Shown here: positions 54,229-63,079 of the stretch, in pieces
Layout: the number at the start of each line of letters is the position of its first letter
Numbering within the stretch: position 1 is the stretch's first letter
From: JAGWRA01 sp035534615
Lineage (GTDB): Bacteria > Acidobacteriota > Vicinamibacteria > Vicinamibacterales > CAVVIG01
Direction of reading: 5' to 3'
Length of the DNA: 64,000 nt
Assembly (NCBI GenBank): GCA_035534615.1
Contig: DATLRO010000061.1
Coordinates: 124,001 to 188,000 of the forward strand
Made by a program: the position numbers and the translations under genes
The notes under the pieces: model-generated
The model's input: only the letters and a program-made list of their open reading frames with translations
What the model was told of the DNA's origin: nothing
Database searches by the model: none

Positions 54229-54699
54229 TCAGCCGAGCCGCGGCTCGGCGACCGGCTTGTACAGCAGCCCCATCGTGATGCCGTACGCGAAGTGCGAGAA
54301 CAGCAGGACGAACGGCCCCGCGAAGAAGTAATTCATGAACAGCAGGCCGGGCCCCGGCTGCAGCAGGCTCGGCCAGAGGCCCATCGCCGGCAGAAAGCCG
54401 ACCAGGTAGCCGATGAAGACCATGTGCGGCAGCGCGAACAGCATGCCCCAGGCGGGGCTCGCCTCGCGCACGATCCGCTCGAAGCCCAGGGCGTACACGA
54501 TCCCGATCAGCCCGTACAGGACGAAGAAGATCGCGAGCATCCCGACCAGCGTGGGCCAGTGGTGGATGAAGGCGACGACCTGCCACTGGAACGGCAACTG
54601 GCTGAGCCGCAACGTGTTCATCATGAACGCGACCAGCAGCACTGCGAGCGTTATGAGGCCCCCCATCAGGCCGTCTCGAAAGGCTTGCCCCACCTTCAT
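54229..54699 (-). CDS. Small multi-pass membrane protein, unknown function
   Basis: 156 residues from the ATG at 54699, which has AAGGAG 9 bases upstream. A longer in-frame reading adds an Arg-rich, low-complexity N-terminus and is rejected. Four hydrophobic segments: GLMGGLITLAVLLVAFMM, TLVGMLAIFFVLYGLIGIVY, a third around ALPHMVFIGYLVGFLPAMG, and FMNYFFAGPFVLLFSHFAYG. No family recognised. It stands alone, divergent from the UPF0182 gene. Confidence 0.78.
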   Translation of the reverse strand: MKVGQAFRDGLMGGLITLAVLLVAFMMNTLRLSQLPFQWQVVAFIHHWPTLVGMLAIFFVLYGLIGIVYALGFERIVREASPAWGMLFALPHMVFIGYLVGFLPAMGLWPSLLQPGPGLLFMNYFFAGPFVLLFSHFAYGITMGLLYKPVAEPRLG

Positions 54700-55000
54700 G
54701 GAATCGCTTCTCCTTACGTAATCGCGCGCCCTTGCGCATGCCGCCCCGGGCCCCGGACGCATCCCTCCCGGGGGGGCCTGCCGCCGGCCGGCCGGCGGCC
54801 CCGACCCGCGACGCCGGCTCGACACGGCCCGGCGACGCGCCATCACTATAGCTCGACACGGCCCCGCCCGGCGCGGATCCGGCTCAGCTGGTCCGCGCGG
54901 CCGGGTAGGCCCGCGCGGACCGCTCGTGGTAGAACTCTAAGTTGCTTCCCGGCGCCGGGGTCCGCAGTGGCCAGGCGCCGGGAGAAAAGGACGTGTCCCG
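54700..55000. other. 301-base divergent intergenic region
   Basis: Promoter region for the small membrane protein (minus) and the UPF0182 gene (plus). It holds a TATAGT hexamer on the minus strand (54845-54850) and a TAGAAC on the plus strand (54930-54935), neither with a clear -35, and the inverted repeat listed separately. No gene seen. Confidence 0.5.
54890..54921. repeat. Inverted repeat upstream of UPF0182 gene
   Basis: Perfect 11-base arms (GGTCCGCGCGG and its complement) with a 10-base spacer, about 80 bases before the UPF0182 start. It could be an operator or a hairpin; GC richness makes chance repeats more likely. Confidence 0.35.
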
Positions 55001-57898
55001 ATGCCGGAACGCTTCGAACCTGGCGGCCAGCCCCCCATCATCGAGTGGCCCCCGCGCCGCCCGCGTTCACACCGCGGCCTGATCACCGCGCTCGCCATCC
55101 TGCTGGTCATCTTTCTGACGAGCGGGACGTCGATTTCATTGTATGTCGAGTCGCTGTGGTTTTCGTCGCTCGGCTACGCCGGGGTGTTCTGGAAATCGCT
55201 CGACCTCCGGAGCACGGTGTTCGTCGGCGTGGCGCTGGTCACGTTCCTGGTGCTGTACATCGGGCTGACCCTGCTCCGCCCCCGGGATCTGTCCCACCTG
55301 TCGTCGCGCAGCATCCTGATCAACGGCCAGCCGCTCGCGTTCCCGGTCGAACCGATCCTGAAGCTGGCGACGGTGGTGATCGCGGTGCTGGGCGGCCTCA
55401 TCGCGGGCGCCGGCCTGATGAGCGACTGGCCCACGTTCGCGCTGTACTGGTACGGCCATCAGGCGGCTGCCGGCGCGATGGTCGATCCGATCTTCGGCCG
55501 GCCGGTCGCCTTCTACCTGTTCACGCTGCCCGCCTGGGAGCTCATCGTCGGCTGGCTGAACGTGCTGGCGGTGCTGATGCTCGCGGCCGCGGTGTTCTAC
55601 ACCGCGATCACGCAGGCGCCCGCCACCCTGGGGCGCGGCCGGATTGCGCGGCCGGCCGGGGCCTGGCGCGGCCTGTCGATCACGATCGGCCTGCTCCTGC
55701 TGGTGGTCGCGGCGCGCGTGTACCTGGGGCGCTTCGACCGCCTGTACCAGACGCACCCGATCTTCTCCGGCGTCGACTACACCGATGCCCACATCGACCT
55801 GCCGGGGCTGCTCATCGTGTCGATCGCGCTGGCGGCCGGCGCCGTCGTCGCCTTCGTCAACGCCGCCGGCGCGGCGCGCCTGCGCTGGGTGATTGCCGCC
55901 GTGATTCCGGCGATCCTCGTGTACGCCGGCATGTCGATGACGTCGTGGTACGTCAGCAGCTTCATCGTCAAGCCGAACGAGCTCTCGCGCGAGCGTCCCT
56001 ACATCGCGAACAACATCAAGTTCACGCGCGAGGCATTCGGCCTGAACAAGATCGTCCGCCACTCCTTCCCGGCGGAGAGCGGCGCCGCGGCGATCGACCT
56101 GGCGAACAACCAGCAGACGTTCGACAACATCCGGTTGTGGGACTGGCGGGCGCTGCGCGACACGCTGCGGCAGATCCAGGAGATCCGGACCTACTACGAT
56201 TTCCCGCAGATCGACATCGACCGGTACGACATCGACGGCCACGAGCGCGAGATGATGCTGGCCGCCCGCGAGCTGAACCTCAACAAGCTGCCCGGCGGCC
56301 CGAACTGGATCAACGACAAACTGATCTACACGCACGGCTACGGCGTCACGATGAATTCGGTGAACGGCTTCACGCCCGAGGGCATGCCGGACCTGATTCT
56401 GAGCAACATGCCGATCCAGAGCACGGTGCCGTCCATCAAGGTCACCCGGCCGCAGATCTACTTCGGCGAGCTGACCGACACCGACGTCTACGTCAAGACC
56501 CACCAGCGGGAATTCAACTATCCGGAAGGCGAGAGCAACAACTACACGACCTACACCGGCACCGGCGGCATCCGGATCGGCGGCTTCTTCCGGCGCCTGC
56601 TGATCGCCGCCGATCGCGGCGACCTGACCAAGCTCCCGTTCAGCGACGACGTCACGCCCGACAGCCGGCTCCTGATGCGCCGCAACATCTTCCAGCGCGT
56701 GCGGGCGATCGCGCCGTTCCTCACCTACGATCCCGATCCGTACATCGTCGTGGCGCCCGACGGGCACCTGTTCTGGATGCTCGATGCGTTCACCTCGTCC
56801 GACATGTATCCGTACGCGCAGGAGTACCAGCTCGGCGACCAGCCGATCAACTACCTCCGCAACAGCGTCAAGGTGACCATCGACGCCTACAACGGCACCG
56901 TCAGGTTCTACGTGTTCGATCCGACCGATCCGATCATCCAGGCGTATGAGCGGATCTTCCCGGGGCTGTTCCAGAACGCCGACGCCATGCCGCCGGGGCT
57001 CCGGCAGCACATCCGCTACCCGGAGCTGCAGCTGGAAGTGCAGGCGGCGGCGTACGGCCTGTACCACATGACGGATCCGGAGGTCTTCTACAACCGGGAG
57101 GATCTCTGGACGGTCGCGAGCCAGGTCTCGCTCGGCCAGCAGGGCGAACAGGTCGCCCAGCCGATGCAGCCGAACTACGTCATGATGCGGCTGCCGGAGG
57201 AAAGCGACAAGGCGGTCGAATTCGTCAACATCCTGCCGTTCACGCCGGCGAACCGCAACAACCTGATCGGCTGGATCGCCGGGCGCAGCGACGGCTCCGC
57301 CTACGGCAAGGCGGTCGTCTACGACTTCCCGAAGAGCAAGCTCGTCGACGGCCCGCTGCAGGTCGAAGCGCGGATCGACCAGAACGCTCAGCTCTCCGGC
57401 CAGCTGACCCTGTGGAACCAGCAGGGGTCGCACGTCCGGCGCGGCGACCTGCTCGTCATCCCGATCGGGCGCGGCCTGCTGTACGCCGAGCCGATCTACC
57501 TGCAGGCCGAACACAGCCCGATGCCCGAGATGCGCCTCGTGGTGCTCGCGCTGCAGAACCGGGTCGGCTACGGCCCGACGTTCCAGGCGGCCATGACCGC
57601 GCTGTTCGGCGAGAGCGGCGCGGAGGCGGCCGGCATCGGCGTCCCGGCCGGCGCCGCGACCACCACGGCGGCCGCGCCGACCGGCGGCAGCGGCCCGCCC
57701 AACCAGCCGGCGCTCATCATGACGCCGCAGGTGCGGGCGCTCATCGACCAGGCGGCGGCGGCGTTCAACGCGTACCAGCAGCTGACCGCCCAGGGCAAGC
57801 TCGGGGAGGCGGGCGCGAAGCTCGAGACGCTCAAGAAGACGCTCGATCAGCTGGGCCAGGTCCGCCAGGAGCAGCGTCAGCCGCAGAAGCCGCACTGA
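55001..57898 (+). CDS. UPF0182 (COG1615) family membrane protein
   Basis: 965 residues, close to the usual family length. After a Pro/Arg-rich N-terminus, about seven membrane segments occupy roughly residues 27-330 (ITALAILLVIFLTSGT, VFVGVALVTFLVLYIGL, ILKLATVVIAVLGGLIAG and others). A large outside domain follows, with family stretches such as RPYIANNIKFTREAFGL, IRLWDWRALRDTLRQIQEIR, and YPEGESNNYTTYTGTGGI. The C-terminus has an Ala/Gly/Thr-rich linker and a short coiled coil (AYQQLTAQGKLGEAGAKLET). Function of the family is unknown. An AAGGA ribosome site lies 9 bases before the ATG. Confidence 0.95.
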   Translation: MPERFEPGGQPPIIEWPPRRPRSHRGLITALAILLVIFLTSGTSISLYVESLWFSSLGYAGVFWKSLDLRSTVFVGVALVTFLVLYIGLTLLRPRDLSHLSSRSILINGQPLAFPVEPILKLATVVIAVLGGLIAGAGLMSDWPTFALYWYGHQAAAGAMVDPIFGRPVAFYLFTLPAWELIVGWLNVLAVLMLAAAVFYTAITQAPATLGRGRIARPAGAWRGLSITIGLLLLVVAARVYLGRFDRLYQTHPIFSGVDYTDAHIDLPGLLIVSIALAAGAVVAFVNAAGAARLRWVIAAVIPAILVYAGMSMTSWYVSSFIVKPNELSRERPYIANNIKFTREAFGLNKIVRHSFPAESGAAAIDLANNQQTFDNIRLWDWRALRDTLRQIQEIRTYYDFPQIDIDRYDIDGHEREMMLAARELNLNKLPGGPNWINDKLIYTHGYGVTMNSVNGFTPEGMPDLILSNMPIQSTVPSIKVTRPQIYFGELTDTDVYVKTHQREFNYPEGESNNYTTYTGTGGIRIGGFFRRLLIAADRGDLTKLPFSDDVTPDSRLLMRRNIFQRVRAIAPFLTYDPDPYIVVAPDGHLFWMLDAFTSSDMYPYAQEYQLGDQPINYLRNSVKVTIDAYNGTVRFYVFDPTDPIIQAYERIFPGLFQNADAMPPGLRQHIRYPELQLEVQAAAYGLYHMTDPEVFYNREDLWTVASQVSLGQQGEQVAQPMQPNYVMMRLPEESDKAVEFVNILPFTPANRNNLIGWIAGRSDGSAYGKAVVYDFPKSKLVDGPLQVEARIDQNAQLSGQLTLWNQQGSHVRRGDLLVIPIGRGLLYAEPIYLQAEHSPMPEMRLVVLALQNRVGYGPTFQAAMTALFGESGAEAAGIGVPAGAATTTAAAPTGGSGPPNQPALIMTPQVRALIDQAAAAFNAYQQLTAQGKLGEAGAKLETLKKTLDQLGQVRQEQRQPQKPH

Positions 57899-57904
57899 CC
57901 GGCG

Positions 57905-57932
57905 CCGGGGACCCGGACGCCCGGGTCCCCGG
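57905..57932 (+). terminator. GC hairpin after UPF0182 gene
   Basis: Perfect 12-base stem (CCGGGGACCCGG and its complement) with a four-base loop, starting 7 bases after the stop. No T run follows, so termination strength is uncertain. Confidence 0.5.
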
Positions 57933-58005
57933 GCGCCCCGTCAGCCGGCGCGCCAGGTGAGCGCCCTTGCGCCGGAAGGGCGATCAGAGACACGATCCGG
58001 GACTT

Positions 58006-58833
58006 ATGATGCGAATCTTCGTCCCGCTGCTGATCACGCTCGGCCTGTTCCTTTCCCCCGTCGCCGGCGCCAGCGCTCAGGCGCCGGCCCCCAAGACGAT
58101 TCCACCGCCCCCCGACGTCGCCTCGGCGCCGGCCGATGCCCAGCACCTGCCGGGCGGCCTCGCCACGATGCGCCTCCAGCCGGGCACCGGCACGGTGCAT
58201 CCGACCGTCGACGATCTCATCACCGTCAACTACACCGGCTGGCACACCGACGGCACGATGTTCGACAGCACGCTCGTGCGCGGCACGCCGAGCACGTTCC
58301 CGCTCAAGGCGCTCATCAAAGGCTGGCAGGAAGGCCTGCCGCTGATGGTCGTCGGCGAGAAGCGCCGCTTCTGGATTCCCGAGAGCCTGGCCTACGCGGG
58401 CCAGAAGGGCCGGCCGGCGGGCCCGCTGGTGTTCGACGTGGAACTGCTCGGCATCATCCATCCTCCGCAGACGCCGCCGGACGTGGCCGCCCCGCCCGCC
58501 GACGCCGTCCGATCGCCGTCAGGCCTCTTCAGCCAGGTGCTCGTCAAGGGGACCGGGACGGTGCACCCGGGCCAGCACAGCACGGTCACGGTCCAGTACT
58601 CCGGCTGGACGACCGACGGAAAGATGTTCGACAGCTCGGTGATGCGCGGCGAGCCGGCGACGTTCCGGCTCGATCAGGTGATCAAAGGCTGGCAGGACGG
58701 GGTGCCGCTGATGGTCGTCGGCGAGACGCGGCGCTTCTGGATTCCGGAACACCTGGCGTACCACGGCCAGCCGGGAGCGCCGAAGGGCATGCTCGTGTTC
58801 GACGTGCAGCTGCTGAAGATCGACAAGAAGTGA
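58006..58833 (+). CDS. Exported tandem FKBP-type peptidyl-prolyl isomerase
   Basis: 275 residues from the ATG at 58006 (a second ATG follows at once). It has a signal peptide (MRIFVPLLITLGLFLSPVAG, likely cut near ASAQA) and two FKBP domains in a row. Domain 1, about residues 60-145: VNYTGWHTDGTMFDST, LIKGWQEGLPLMVVGEKRRF, IPESLAYAG. Domain 2, about 180-270: VQYSGWTTDGKMFDSS, VIKGWQDGVPLMVVGETRRF, IPEHLAYHG. Both keep the Tyr, Phe-Asp, Trp and Ile-Pro positions that line the FKBP pocket, so both may be active on prolyl bonds of periplasmic proteins. The two domains look like an internal duplication. A GC hairpin follows the gene. Confidence 0.93.
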   Translation: MMRIFVPLLITLGLFLSPVAGASAQAPAPKTIPPPPDVASAPADAQHLPGGLATMRLQPGTGTVHPTVDDLITVNYTGWHTDGTMFDSTLVRGTPSTFPLKALIKGWQEGLPLMVVGEKRRFWIPESLAYAGQKGRPAGPLVFDVELLGIIHPPQTPPDVAAPPADAVRSPSGLFSQVLVKGTGTVHPGQHSTVTVQYSGWTTDGKMFDSSVMRGEPATFRLDQVIKGWQDGVPLMVVGETRRFWIPEHLAYHGQPGAPKGMLVFDVQLLKIDKK

Positions 58834-58842
58834 GGGCCGGAC

Positions 58843-58869
58843 GCGGCCGTCGTGCCTCACGACGGCCGC
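58843..58869. terminator. GC hairpin between convergent FKBP and YceI genes
   Basis: Perfect 12-base stem (GCGGCCGTCGTG and its complement), 3-base loop, between two genes that converge. Likely a bidirectional terminator, though without a T run on either side. Confidence 0.55.
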
Positions 58870-58930
58870 GCGTCCCTCCGACGCTTCGCGCGGGCCGCGG
58901 GCCCTCACATCGAGCACCGGGTCCCGGGCG

Positions 58931-59479
58931 TCAGGAGGCGACCGCTTCGATATTGATCGTGATCTTCACGTCCTCGCCGAGCAGCAGGCCGCCGTTGTCG
59001 AGCGCCGCGTTGAACGAGATGCCGTAGTGCTTCCGGTTCAGCGTGATCGCGCTTTCGAAGCCGTACCGCTCCCCGCCCCACGGATCCTTCGCCTTGCCGA
59101 GATGGGTCACCGGCAGGGTGATCGCCTTCGTCACTCCGCGCATGGTCAGGTCGCCGGTCACGTCGAACGCCTCGTCGCCCGTCTTGACGATGCGCGTGCT
59201 GCGGAAGGCGATTTGCGGATGCGTGTCGGCGGCGAAGAAATCGTCCGACCGCAGGTGCTTGTCGCGATCCTCGTTCTGCGTGCTGATGCTGGCGGTCTTG
59301 ATGGTCAGCTCGACCGACGACCGCTCGGGCTGCGCCTCGTCCAGCCTGATCGTGCCGGAGAACTCGTTGAAGCGGCCGCGGACCTTCGTCACCAGGTGGC
59401 GGACCTGGAACGTCATCTCGGAGTGCACCGGGTCGATCGTGAGCGTGGTGGTCGGGGTGGTGGTCGTCGTCGTGGTCAT
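58931..59479 (-). CDS. YceI-family lipid-binding protein
   Basis: 182 residues from the ATG at 59479 (GGAGG 7 bases before it), opening with a Thr-rich stretch. YceI features: TLTIDPVHSEMTFQVRHLVT, VRGRFNEFSGTI, LRSDDFFAADTHPQIAFRST, DLTMRGVTKAITLPVTHLG and the LNRKHYGI-DNGGLLLGEDVKI ending. The fold is a lipocalin-like barrel that binds isoprenoids or other long lipids. Most relatives are periplasmic, but this start shows no signal peptide, so it may be cytoplasmic. It lies just downstream of a MarR gene, with a possible MarR site between them, suggesting control by that regulator. Confidence 0.93.
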   Translation of the reverse strand: MTTTTTTTPTTTLTIDPVHSEMTFQVRHLVTKVRGRFNEFSGTIRLDEAQPERSSVELTIKTASISTQNEDRDKHLRSDDFFAADTHPQIAFRSTRIVKTGDEAFDVTGDLTMRGVTKAITLPVTHLGKAKDPWGGERYGFESAITLNRKHYGISFNAALDNGGLLLGEDVKITINIEAVAS

Positions 59480-59540
59480 GTCGATCCTCCCTGGGCGGTG
59501 GGCGCGGCCGGGGCCGCGCGAAGATTCAATGCTCAACCAT

Positions 59541-59550
59541 TGACTGGTCA
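59541..59550 (-). promoter_or_regulatory. Second candidate MarR site before YceI
   Basis: TGACTGGTCA: the half sites TGAC and GTCA match the core of the palindrome over the MarR promoter, with two different centre bases. It lies 61 bases before the YceI start, in the MarR-YceI gap. Confidence 0.35.
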
Positions 59551-59575
59551 TGTGTTCAGGCAAAAAAATGGCGGC

Positions 59576-60049
59576 TTACGCCGGCGGCTGGCGCACGGTG
59601 TCGAGCAGCCGGATGAGCGACCGGCGCTCCGCTTCGCTCAGCGACTGCATGCAGCGGTCGCCCGCCTGCCGGACGGGCGCCTCGAGCTGATCCAGCAGCT
59701 CGCGTCCGGCGGCGGTGATCCAGCAGAGATGCTGCCGGCGGTCGCGGGGACAGCGCTGCCGCCGGATGAACCCCTTGGCCTCCAGGCGGTCCATCAGCCG
59801 CGTCACACCCGGCGTCTGCTCCACCATCCGGTCGGCGACTTCGAGCGTCGGCAGGCCGTCCTCGCCGGCGCCGCGCAGGATCCGCAGCACGTTGAACTGC
59901 TGGCTGGTGATGCCGGACGGCGCGATCGCCCGGAACAGCACCCGGCGCACGTGGTCGGCCGTCCGGATGATGTCGACCACCGCTTCGTGGCTGGTCGAGA
60001 CGAACGGCTTGCGCTGGCGGAGTTCACGCTGGAGGTTGCCGGGCGACAT
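59576..60049 (-). CDS. MarR-family transcriptional regulator
   Basis: 157 residues. Winged-helix core: ITSQQFNVLRILRGAGEDGL, the recognition region LEVADRMVEQTPGVTRLMDRLEAKGFI and the wing RCPRDRRQHLCWITAAGREL. MarR proteins are dimeric, usually repress their own and neighbouring genes, and are released by small ligands. It is followed in the same direction by YceI, and its promoter carries a palindrome over the -35 box, so autoregulation and control of YceI are likely. There is no ribosome site before the ATG; the predicted transcript begins within a few bases of it. Confidence 0.93.
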   Translation of the reverse strand: MSPGNLQRELRQRKPFVSTSHEAVVDIIRTADHVRRVLFRAIAPSGITSQQFNVLRILRGAGEDGLPTLEVADRMVEQTPGVTRLMDRLEAKGFIRRQRCPRDRRQHLCWITAAGRELLDQLEAPVRQAGDRCMQSLSEAERRSLIRLLDTVRQPPA

Positions 60050-60057
60050 GGATAGAG

Positions 60058-60086
60058 AGATTACAGGACATTAATTGACATGTCAA
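60058..60086 (-). promoter_or_regulatory. Consensus promoter of the MarR gene, probably leaderless
   Basis: Minus strand: TTGACA (60081-60086), exactly 17 bases, TAATCT (60058-60063). The start point expected about 7 bases beyond the -10 falls within a couple of bases of the MarR ATG at 60049, and no Shine-Dalgarno is present, so the mRNA may be leaderless. Confidence 0.7.
60075..60086. promoter_or_regulatory. Palindromic operator over the MarR -35 box
   Basis: Perfect 12-base palindrome TTGACATGTCAA covering the -35 hexamer, inside an AT-rich island in GC-rich DNA. Size and place fit a MarR dimer site for self-repression. Confidence 0.65.
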
Positions 60087-60162
60087 GTAATTACCGAGCG
60101 CGGCGCCTGGCCACGGGCCGCCGCCCGGCCGCGCGCGCCCGCCGGCCGCCGCCCGGCCCCGG

Positions 60163-63045
60163 TCAGGACACGTTCGACATCCGGCGGCGCTGCTCCCGCT
60201 GATCGAAGAACCGCCGGCACGCCCGCTGGAACCGGCCGGTCAGCTGCCGCTGCACGGCCTCGGGCACCGGGCCGACGCGCGGCCAGGCGGCCTGTGCCCG
60301 CTTGATCTCCTCGGCGGCCGACCGCCAGCGCGCCTCATCGTCGACGCGCCCGCCGATCGTGTTGGCCGCCAGCGCCTCCCGCAGCATCTCCGCCAGCCGC
60401 GTCGCCGGCGCGACGAGGGTGTCACGCGGGCCGCCCGGCGACACGAGCCGCTCGACGGTGAGGCAGAGCTCCTCCAGGCGGCGCCGGTTGGCGTCGAGAT
60501 CCAGCTCGCTGCCGGCGAAGCCGGCGGGCCACGCGGCCACGAGCCGGGCGAACGCCTCGTCGAACCGCTGGCCGAGCTGCGCCGCCTGCTCGCGCGGCAG
60601 GCCGCTCGCGCCGCCGGCCTGCTGCCACCGCGCGCGGATCTCGCGGACGCGGGCGAGCAGGTCGTCCGGCGCGGGCCCGTCGGGTCGATCGGCCGGCGGG
60701 ACGAGCGCTTCCAGCTCCTGGCAGATCGCCTCGCGCGTGCCGAGCCGGTCCACCAGGTCGCGGCGGCCGCGGTCGGCGCGCTCCTGGAAGCACCGGTCGC
60801 ACGCGGCGCGGAAGCGGAGCCAGATCGTCTCGGACCGGTTCTTGCGGACCGGACCGATCGTCTTCCATTCCGCCTGCAGCCGCTTGATTTCGGCCAGCAC
60901 GTGCTCCCAGTCGTCGCTCGATTCGGCGAGCGCCTCGACCTGCGCGCAGAGCGCCTCCTTCTTCGCGAGGTTGCCCGACCACATTTCCTTGCGCCGTGCG
61001 AGATCCTCCTGGCGCCGCGTGAAGAAGCCGTCGCACGCGGTCCGGAACCGCTCCCAGATCGCCTTCTCGGTCCCCCGGGGCACCGGCCCGATCGTCTTCC
61101 AGTCGGCCTGGAGCTGCTTGAACGTGTCGGCGGTGCGGATCCAGTCGGTCGACCCGCCGAGCGCCTCGGCCTGCTCGCAGAGCGCTTCCTTCTTCTTCAG
61201 GTTCTCGGCCCGCAACGCAGCCTGTTCCGCGAAGTGGGCGTCGAGCCGGGTGCGCAGGGCGTCCTGGGCGGTCCGGAACCGCGTCCAGAGTTCCTGCGCC
61301 TTTTCGCGGGGGCCGGCGCTCACGGTCTTCCATCGCTCCTGGAGGCTGCGCATCTCGCGCGCGACCTCGTCCGGGCTGTCGACCGCCGCGAGCGCCTCCA
61401 TCCGGGCGCAGAGCTGTTCCTGAACGCTGGCGTTCGCCCAGCGCTGCCACTCGTCGATCTCGCGCAGCTCCTGGACGCGCTGGAACAGCAGCGCCTGCAG
61501 CGCCTTCAGGCGGTGGGCGATTTCGTCCCGGTCGTGCCGGGTCGGGAAGCGCGGGAGGGCGGCGGCAAACGTCTTGGCGTCGCGCAGGCGGCGTTCGGCC
61601 TGCTTGAGGGTGAGCGCCGGCGCCTGCGTCGCCTGTTCGAGCTGCTCGACGTGCTGCTGCGCGCGCTGCAGGTTGTCGCGCGCCTCCTGCTCGCGGGCGT
61701 CGCGCGCCGCGGCGTCGCGCGCCGCGACGCGGGCGCCCAGCGCGTCGAGCCGGGCGGCGAGATCCCCGGAGGCGGCCGGCGTCTCGCGCACGCCGGCCCA
61801 GGCGGCCTGGAGCGCGGCCCAGCGGGGCAGGACGTCCTCCAGGGCGGCGCTGTCGGCGAGCGGTTCGAGCTCCTGGAGCCGCTCGGCGACCTCGCCGGCG
61901 CGCGCCCAGAGCGTCCGCCAGGCCTCGTGACGCTCCCGGCACGCACGACGGACCTCCTCGAAGCGCTCGTCGAGCGCCGCCGCCTCGTCGATCGCCGCTT
62001 CGAACGCCGGCAGCGCAACCCAGGCCGCTTCGAACGCCTCGAGCTGCGCCAGGGTGTCGGCGTCCCCTTCGAGCGCCGCGATCTGCTCGCAGAGCACGAG
62101 ACGCGCTTCTATCTCGAGGCGCCGGCGTTCCACGGCCGCCTGCTCCGCGGCATGCCGGGCCAGCCGCTCGCGCACGGCGACGCACGCGGCGGCGAACCGG
62201 TCGGCCAGATCCTCGTCCACGTCGGGGGCGAGCGCGCCCCAGTCGCCCTGCAGCCTGGCGAGCCGCTCGTCCAGGTGCTCCCAGTCGTCGCTGCGCAGCA
62301 GGCCTTCGGCGGCGCGGCACAGGTCGAGCTGCTGATGGCGTCCGGCACCGGCGACGTCGGCCGGAGCCTCGAACGGCTCCGCGGCGGCGGCGGCCGACGC
62401 CGCGCCGTCCAGCGCGCGCAGCATCGTCCGGGCCCGGCGCGCCACGATCTTCACGCGCGCGCGCGCGGCAATCGTCTCGAGCGCCTCGCGGTCCCGGATC
62501 TGCTCGAGCGCGCCGAGCGCGACATCCTTGTGCTCGGTCTTGAGGGCGACGAGCGTCAGCTCGCCGGGGTCGGTGACGCGCGCGAGCGCCTCCAGGCGGA
62601 TCGCCGCCTGCTGCGCCTGCCGGGCGACGGAGGCGACCGCGTGCTGATCCTCCAGCCGGGCGAGCGCGGCGCGCGCCAGCGCCTCCACCGGCGCGTCCTT
62701 CGCCACGGCGGCCAGTTCGCGGGGGTCGGTCAGTTCCGTGAGGGCCGTGAGGCTGTCGGCGTCCGACAGCCCCTCGAACGCGCCGCACGCGATGTCGCGC
62801 AGCATCGCCCGCGCCAGCTCGCGCACCCGCTCGTCGGTGTCGGCCGCGGCGACGGCGGCCAGCGGTCCGGCCTGCATCAGCTTGCCGACCGCCGTGCGCC
62901 GCACGCGCGGATCGCCGTCCTCGCGGGCGATCGCCGCCAGCAGGTCCTGGTCGTCGAGCGGCAGCGCCTCGACCGCTGCCGCCCGGACCCCGGCGTCAGG
63001 ATGCCTCCAGGCCGGTTGTGATCGGAAGCGGTCGAGCAGCCCCAT
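60163..63045 (-). CDS. DUF349 repeat protein with HEAT-like N-terminal part
   Basis: 960 residues from the ATG at 63045 (AGGAG about 9 bases upstream). Residues about 1-210 are helical repeats of the HEAT or leucine-rich-variant type (HPDAGVRAAAVEALP, DTDERVRELARAML). From about 240 on there are several DUF349 units, each with a Trp followed by GP or a variant and a helix: LQGDWGALAP, RWKTVSAGPREKAQELW, LQADWKTIGPVPRG, LQAEWKTIGPVRKN, AAWPRVGPVPEA. The whole is rich in Ala, Glu and Arg and largely coiled coil. DUF349 function is unknown to me. The gene starts 34 bases after the peroxiredoxin gene and is probably cotranscribed with it. Confidence 0.9.
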   Translation of the reverse strand: MGLLDRFRSQPAWRHPDAGVRAAAVEALPLDDQDLLAAIAREDGDPRVRRTAVGKLMQAGPLAAVAAADTDERVRELARAMLRDIACGAFEGLSDADSLTALTELTDPRELAAVAKDAPVEALARAALARLEDQHAVASVARQAQQAAIRLEALARVTDPGELTLVALKTEHKDVALGALEQIRDREALETIAARARVKIVARRARTMLRALDGAASAAAAAEPFEAPADVAGAGRHQQLDLCRAAEGLLRSDDWEHLDERLARLQGDWGALAPDVDEDLADRFAAACVAVRERLARHAAEQAAVERRRLEIEARLVLCEQIAALEGDADTLAQLEAFEAAWVALPAFEAAIDEAAALDERFEEVRRACRERHEAWRTLWARAGEVAERLQELEPLADSAALEDVLPRWAALQAAWAGVRETPAASGDLAARLDALGARVAARDAAARDAREQEARDNLQRAQQHVEQLEQATQAPALTLKQAERRLRDAKTFAAALPRFPTRHDRDEIAHRLKALQALLFQRVQELREIDEWQRWANASVQEQLCARMEALAAVDSPDEVAREMRSLQERWKTVSAGPREKAQELWTRFRTAQDALRTRLDAHFAEQAALRAENLKKKEALCEQAEALGGSTDWIRTADTFKQLQADWKTIGPVPRGTEKAIWERFRTACDGFFTRRQEDLARRKEMWSGNLAKKEALCAQVEALAESSDDWEHVLAEIKRLQAEWKTIGPVRKNRSETIWLRFRAACDRCFQERADRGRRDLVDRLGTREAICQELEALVPPADRPDGPAPDDLLARVREIRARWQQAGGASGLPREQAAQLGQRFDEAFARLVAAWPAGFAGSELDLDANRRRLEELCLTVERLVSPGGPRDTLVAPATRLAEMLREALAANTIGGRVDDEARWRSAAEEIKRAQAAWPRVGPVPEAVQRQLTGRFQRACRRFFDQREQRRRMSNVS

Positions 63046-63079
63046 AATCCGTGTCTCCTGCACTCCGCGGCCGGCCCGG

